This document shows, piece after piece, positions 7,169 through 10,482 of a stretch of DNA of 10,482 nucleotides. The notes under the pieces were generated by a model, which worked only from the letters and a program-made list of their open reading frames with translations, had not been told where the DNA came from and made no database searches. Source of the DNA: Nitrospinota bacterium (GTDB taxonomy: Bacteria; Nitrospinota_A; JADGAW01); contig JADGAW010000060.1 of assembly GCA_015231815.1 (NCBI GenBank), positions 1 through 10,482 on the forward strand, read 5' to 3'. The position numbers were made by a program, and so were the translations under genes. Every line of letters begins with the position of its first letter. The stretch's first letter is position 1.

Positions 7169-7648
7169 ATGTTAGCCGTCAATGGAATTTCGGTTACGAA
7201 TAATTATTCGCAACAAGATAAGCTTATAGCGAATATTAAAAAGATAACTCGTGAAATGCCCTCTTTAAACAGATTAAAGGGAAATGATGTTGTCGATATA
7301 TCTAGTCAGGCAAAAGCAATTCGATTTGCAAAGGCATTTTCAAACCAATTTAATCAAGCAGCTCAAGCAACTAAAGCTCAAGAGCCTCAGCAAGAACGTT
7401 CAAAAATACAGGAAATGCTTACTGGAGGCACGCAACAGACGGCAAGGGTTTCTGAATTACCCTATGAAGCTTTAAGCAGTACCCCAATTGTGAAGAAACA
7501 GAGCGAGAGTAAAAAGGAATCAACAGTACAATCTAGCCTCTTTCCTGAAATATCCACTGAAAGTGAAGTTACCTCTACAAACAAAACACCTTCAACCAGA
7601 AACTTCAATTTAAATTTCATCAGGGTATTGAACCCAATTTTTGCTTAA
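7169..7648 (+). CDS. Hypothetical low-complexity protein with a FlgM-like motif
   Basis: A 159-residue protein of unknown function. Residues 1-60 are moderately ordered and contain DVVDISSQAKAIRFAKAF. This resembles the short D-x-V-x-I-S-x-x-A motif near the N terminus of anti-sigma-28 factor FlgM and some other flagellar proteins. From about residue 60 to 140 the chain is rich in Gln, Ser, Thr, Lys and Glu and looks disordered. It ends in a short hydrophobic segment (NFNLNFIRVLNPIFA). The anti-sigma helices usual at the FlgM C terminus are not evident, and the protein is longer than a typical FlgM of about 100 residues, so orthology is not claimed. There is no signal peptide or membrane segment. 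The start is well supported by GAGGTGA at 7156-7162. The stop TAA abuts the GTG of the next gene. A disordered, exported flagellar or regulatory protein is one reading. Confidence 0.7.
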   Translation: MLAVNGISVTNNYSQQDKLIANIKKITREMPSLNRLKGNDVVDISSQAKAIRFAKAFSNQFNQAAQATKAQEPQQERSKIQEMLTGGTQQTARVSELPYEALSSTPIVKKQSESKKESTVQSSLFPEISTESEVTSTNKTPSTRNFNLNFIRVLNPIFA

Positions 7649-8341
7649 GTGACCAATTTGGTTTTTACTGAAAATAAACCAAACTACTGTTTCCCACCCT
7701 TAAACCTCCAAGAGCTTTTTGAATATATTAAGGAAAACAACGGGCTACTTGAAGCAAAATTAATCAACTACTTCATACCATCAAATACTTTCAATAACGT
7801 TTCTACCACGATGGAACTATTTAGGAAACATTTTCATCTGTTCCACTTTCTTTATTTGCTACAAGCAGAATTAGAGAAAAAGAGAGACTATTTTCTTCAT
7901 ATTTATACGATGAACATTACGCTTGTTAAATACCCTCCTTTAAATAAATGTACTTATTTTGAAAAGGAAATGATTAATTTTTGTAATTTAAATGTCGATT
8001 CAGAGGGATATTGTAAATACCATGCTGAATATTTATCAGGAAAATCATTACAAAATAATGCCGTAAAGTGGTTTTATCTAAATTATGAGAACCTTCTTGA
8101 AATGACTGAAAAAAACCTTGAACGACTTTATAACGATGCGAGCTATTTCCTCAGTTATTATGGGGAAATAAAGAAGTCATTAAAGCTTTTCAATTTATCG
8201 GAAAATTCGTTAAAGAAAGATTTGGTAAAGAAATTCAGAAAGTTTGCCTTAGAGAACCATCCAGATTTGAATAAAGGCAGGGAAGAGACGTTTATTCAAT
8301 ACAATCATGCTTACAAAGTTCTTCTGCCTGTTCTCAAATGA
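7649..8341 (+). CDS. J-domain protein of the DNAJ-related type
   Basis: A 230-residue protein with a C-terminal J domain: helix II basic residues (LVKKFRKFALEN), the invariant HPD at 204-206 (bases 8258-8266), and helix III (FIQYNHAYKVLL). J domains stimulate the ATPase of Hsp70 (DnaK). The protein has no Gly/Phe-rich or zinc-finger region, so it is not canonical DnaJ. The N-terminal part, including MELFRKHFHLFHFLYLLQ and ITLVKYPP, then AVKWFYLNYENLLEMTE, matches my memory of the DNAJ-related domain (Pfam PF12339) known from Pseudomonas- and Vibrio-type proteins. Between those blocks sits an insertion with Cys101, Cys112, Cys122 and His125 that I do not recall from that family. The start is a GTG adjoining the preceding TAA with no visible Shine-Dalgarno, which suggests translational coupling; a TTG three codons on is an alternative. 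The gene converges with icd. Confidence 0.85.
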   Translation: MTNLVFTENKPNYCFPPLNLQELFEYIKENNGLLEAKLINYFIPSNTFNNVSTTMELFRKHFHLFHFLYLLQAELEKKRDYFLHIYTMNITLVKYPPLNKCTYFEKEMINFCNLNVDSEGYCKYHAEYLSGKSLQNNAVKWFYLNYENLLEMTEKNLERLYNDASYFLSYYGEIKKSLKLFNLSENSLKKDLVKKFRKFALENHPDLNKGREETFIQYNHAYKVLLPVLK

Positions 8342-8380
8342 TCAAAAGGAAAAGAACAAATAGGGTTTATTGATGAGGGT

Positions 8381-8411
8381 AAAAAATTGGGGCGTAGAAA
8401 ATACGCCCCAA
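8381..8411 (-). terminator. Intrinsic terminator of icd
   Basis: On the minus strand, TTGGGGCGTA pairs perfectly with TACGCCCCAA (a 10-bp stem, bases 8411-8402 with 8396-8387) around a 5-nt loop, and six T residues follow (8386-8381). The stem begins 27 nt past the icd stop. On the plus strand no T-run follows the stem, so termination of the J-domain transcript there would be weaker. Confidence 0.88.
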
Positions 8412-8437
8412 AGTTAGTCTATCTGAGAAAATGTAGT

Positions 8438-10482
8438 TTAAATAGCATCGACAATCGCATTTAAGGTTGCGCTTGGGCGCATAACCGCTGTAGTTTTTGC
8501 AACATCTGGTTTGTAGTAACCACCAATGTCAGCAGGCTTACCCTGAACAGCCAGAAGCTCTTCATTAATCTTCGCTTCGTTCTCCTGAAGTTGTGCAGCA
8601 ACAGGCCCGAACTTAGCTGCGAGTTCTGCGTTATCAGACTGAGCAGCAAGTGCTTCAGCCCAGTACATAGCGAGATAAAAGTGGCTTCCTCGGTTGTCGA
8701 TAGTACCAAGTCTTCGCTGTGGAGACTTGTTTTCGTTAAGCAATTTCTCAGTCGCCTTATCAAGGGCATTAGCAAGAACCTGCGCTTTATTATTACCGGA
8801 AGAATTAACAACCTGTTCCAATGAAGGCACAAGTGCAAGGAACTCTCCAAGGGAGTCCCATCTAAGATAGTTTTCCTTAACAAGCTGTTGAACGTGCTTT
8901 GGCGCTGAACCACCTGCTCCTGTTTCAAAAAGTCCTCCGCCATTCATCAAGGGAACAATTGAAAGCATTTTGGCACTGGTTCCAAGCTCAAGAATTGGAT
9001 AAAGATCTGTATTGTAATCTCGAAGAACGTTACCGGTTACGGAGATTGTATTTTCTCCGGCTCTCATTCTTTCAACGGAAAGCTTTGCAGCTTCGTAAAC
9101 AGACATGATACGAATATCAAGACCAGTAGTGTCATGATCTTTTAAGTACGTATTTACTTTCTTGAGAATTTCACGACCATGGGCTCTGTCCTCGTCAATC
9201 CAAAAAACTGTTGGCCAACCAGTAGCTTTTGCTCTGCTAACTGCTAATTTAACCCAATCTTGAATTGGAGCGTCTTTAACCATGACCATTCTCCAGATAT
9301 CACCTTCCTCAACCACATGCTCATGAATCACGTTGCCATTGGAGTCGGTAACTTTAATCGTTCCGTTACCCGGAGCTTCGAATGTTGTTGGATGAGAACC
9401 ATATTCCTCAGCTTTTCTAGCCATTAGGCCAACGTTTGGTACTGTACCAATAGTAGTTGGATCAAGAGCACCATGTGCAATACAGTTTTCAATTGTTGCT
9501 GTATAAAGGGTAGAGTAACAATGGTCAGGAATAACAAACTTAGTATCTTTTTGTTTTCCATCGGGTCCCCACATTTGACCAGATGCCCGAATTGCTGCTG
9601 GCATAGAAGCATCAATGATGATGTCACTGGGAACATGAAGGTTTGTGATACCATTGTCAGAATCAACCATTGCCATGGCAGGGCTATTAACATAAACTGC
9701 TTCAATATCCGCCTCAATTTCAGCTTGTTTTGCATGACCTTTTATTTTGCTATAAAGATCACCAAGTCCGTTATTAAAGTTAACTCCAAGTTCTTTTATG
9801 GTGTCAGCGTGCTTAGCGATTACATCTTTGTAGAAAACCTTTACACAATGACCAAAAATAATGGGATCAGAAACCTTCATCATGGTAGCTTTCATATGAA
9901 GGGAGAAAAGTACATCTTGTGCTTTTGCTTCTGCTATCTGCTCTTCGAGAAATGTTACGAGAGCTTTTTTACTCATAAAAGTAGCATCAACAATTTCACC
10001 TGCTTCAAGAGGAGTACTCTCTTTTAAAACCGTAACGTTTCCGCTTGGGTCAACAAATTCGATTTTTGCGTTTGTAGCTTCTCTCATAGTCACAGACTTT
10101 TCGTTAGCAAAGAAGTCACCGCTATCCATCGTTGATACATGAGATTTTGAGTTTTTATCCCATGCGCCCATAGAGTGAGGAAACTTTTTTGCATAATTTT
10201 TTACAGCACTGGGAGCCCGTCTGTCAGAGTTACCTTCTCTCAAAACCGGATTCACAGCACTCCCTAAAACCTTTGCATACCTTTCTTTTATTTCCTTTTC
10301 AGCATCATTTTGTGGGTTTTCTGGATAATCGGGAATGTTATACCCTTTTGCCTGTAACTCCTTTATTGTCGCTTGCAACTGAGGAATAGATGCACTAATA
10401 TTTGGCAGTTTAATAATGTTTGCCTCAGGGGTTTTAGCCAATTCACCTAAAGCAGATAATTCATCAGGAATTTTTTGTTCTT
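8438..10482 (-). CDS. icd: Monomeric NADP-dependent isocitrate dehydrogenase, N terminus outside window
   Basis: Catalyses oxidative decarboxylation of isocitrate to 2-oxoglutarate with NADP+ in the TCA cycle. This is the large single-chain type (about 740 residues, as in Azotobacter and Corynebacterium), not the dimeric Icd. 680 complete codons are visible and the frame is open at the right edge, so about 60 residues are missing. The TTG at 10441 is an internal Leu in GELAKTPEANIIKLPNISAS, a highly conserved block. Other signatures are NPVLREGNSDRRAP (bases 10211-10252), STMDSGDFFANEKS, IIDASMPAAIRASGQMWGP, IPDHCYSTLYTATIENC, TGWPTVFWIDEDRAHGREIL, LVPLMNGGGLFETGAGGSAP-type sequence, RRLGTIDNRGSHFYLAMYWA and the C-terminal AVMRPSATLNAIVDAI. 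The stop is TAA at 8440-8438, followed by a strong terminator. The promoter lies beyond the window. No frameshift or lost signature was seen. Confidence 0.97.
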   Translation of the reverse strand, partial: EQKIPDELSALGELAKTPEANIIKLPNISASIPQLQATIKELQAKGYNIPDYPENPQNDAEKEIKERYAKVLGSAVNPVLREGNSDRRAPSAVKNYAKKFPHSMGAWDKNSKSHVSTMDSGDFFANEKSVTMREATNAKIEFVDPSGNVTVLKESTPLEAGEIVDATFMSKKALVTFLEEQIAEAKAQDVLFSLHMKATMMKVSDPIIFGHCVKVFYKDVIAKHADTIKELGVNFNNGLGDLYSKIKGHAKQAEIEADIEAVYVNSPAMAMVDSDNGITNLHVPSDIIIDASMPAAIRASGQMWGPDGKQKDTKFVIPDHCYSTLYTATIENCIAHGALDPTTIGTVPNVGLMARKAEEYGSHPTTFEAPGNGTIKVTDSNGNVIHEHVVEEGDIWRMVMVKDAPIQDWVKLAVSRAKATGWPTVFWIDEDRAHGREILKKVNTYLKDHDTTGLDIRIMSVYEAAKLSVERMRAGENTISVTGNVLRDYNTDLYPILELGTSAKMLSIVPLMNGGGLFETGAGGSAPKHVQQLVKENYLRWDSLGEFLALVPSLEQVVNSSGNNKAQVLANALDKATEKLLNENKSPQRRLGTIDNRGSHFYLAMYWAEALAAQSDNAELAAKFGPVAAQLQENEAKINEELLAVQGKPADIGGYYKPDVAKTTAVMRPSATLNAIVDAI

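Noticed and set aside
8387..8411. Use of the icd terminator stem as a bidirectional terminator for the J-domain gene
   Set aside because: On the plus strand the stem is followed by AGTTAGTCT rather than a T-run, so only the minus-strand assignment is supported.
9473..10027. Plus-strand open frame of 184 codons within icd
   Set aside because: It lies antisense to well-conserved IDH coding sequence, has a Cys/Phe-rich composition typical of antisense frames, and shows no motif.
8438..10441. Reading the isocitrate dehydrogenase as complete from a TTG at 10441
   Set aside because: Upstream codons to 10480 continue the conserved family sequence (IPDELSALGE before LAKTPEAN). The protein runs past the right edge.
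1..10482. CRISPR arrays, tRNA/rRNA genes, insertion sequences, phage or defence genes
   Set aside because: No spaced repeats, tRNA-like cloverleaf, transposase or integrase motif, or terminal inverted repeats were seen. Almost the whole window is accounted for by the listed genes.

Overview
The window is an AT-rich stretch of bacterial chromosome made up mainly of housekeeping genes. The best guess for the host is a Gram-negative bacterium of the former Deltaproteobacteria (Desulfobacterota or a relative). Three things point there: a sigma-32 protein with a delta-type RpoH box, an M23 peptidase with a delta-style inner-membrane anchor directly upstream of secA, and an ADP-type sucCD pair together with a monomeric isocitrate dehydrogenase. 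This assignment is inference from protein character. There is no rRNA or other marker in view.

Layout. Bases 1-918 hold the 3' part of an rpoH-type sigma factor that is open to the left edge. Bases 999-3058 hold sucC and sucD, a tight operon for succinyl-CoA ligase (17-nt gap). Bases 3140-4093 encode a membrane-anchored M23 peptidase with all catalytic residues. A 120-nt gap (4094-4213) carries a weak terminator-like hairpin, two overlapping inverted repeats and a promoter-like box, and leads into secA (4214-6814). Three small genes follow in almost continuous translation: a helical FlgN/FliT-like protein (6816-7154), a low-complexity protein with a FlgM-like motif (7169-7648), and a J-domain protein of the DNAJ-related type (7649-8341) that starts on the base after the previous stop. 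The complementary strand carries a monomeric NADP-isocitrate dehydrogenase (8438 to the right edge, N terminus missing), which converges on the J-domain gene and has a strong intrinsic terminator at 8381-8411.

How the genes relate. sucCD and icd are TCA-cycle genes, but they lie on opposite strands and in separate units. RpoH and the J-domain protein are both linked to protein folding stress, but they lie far apart. SecA and the M23 peptidase concern the cell envelope. The least ordinary part is the coupled group downstream of secA. It joins the secretion ATPase to two proteins that may belong to flagellar assembly (possible FlgN and FlgM analogues) and to a divergent J-domain co-chaperone with a Cys/His-containing insertion.

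I found no tRNA, rRNA, CRISPR array, insertion sequence, phage gene or defence system. No gene-free stretch exceeds 120 nt.
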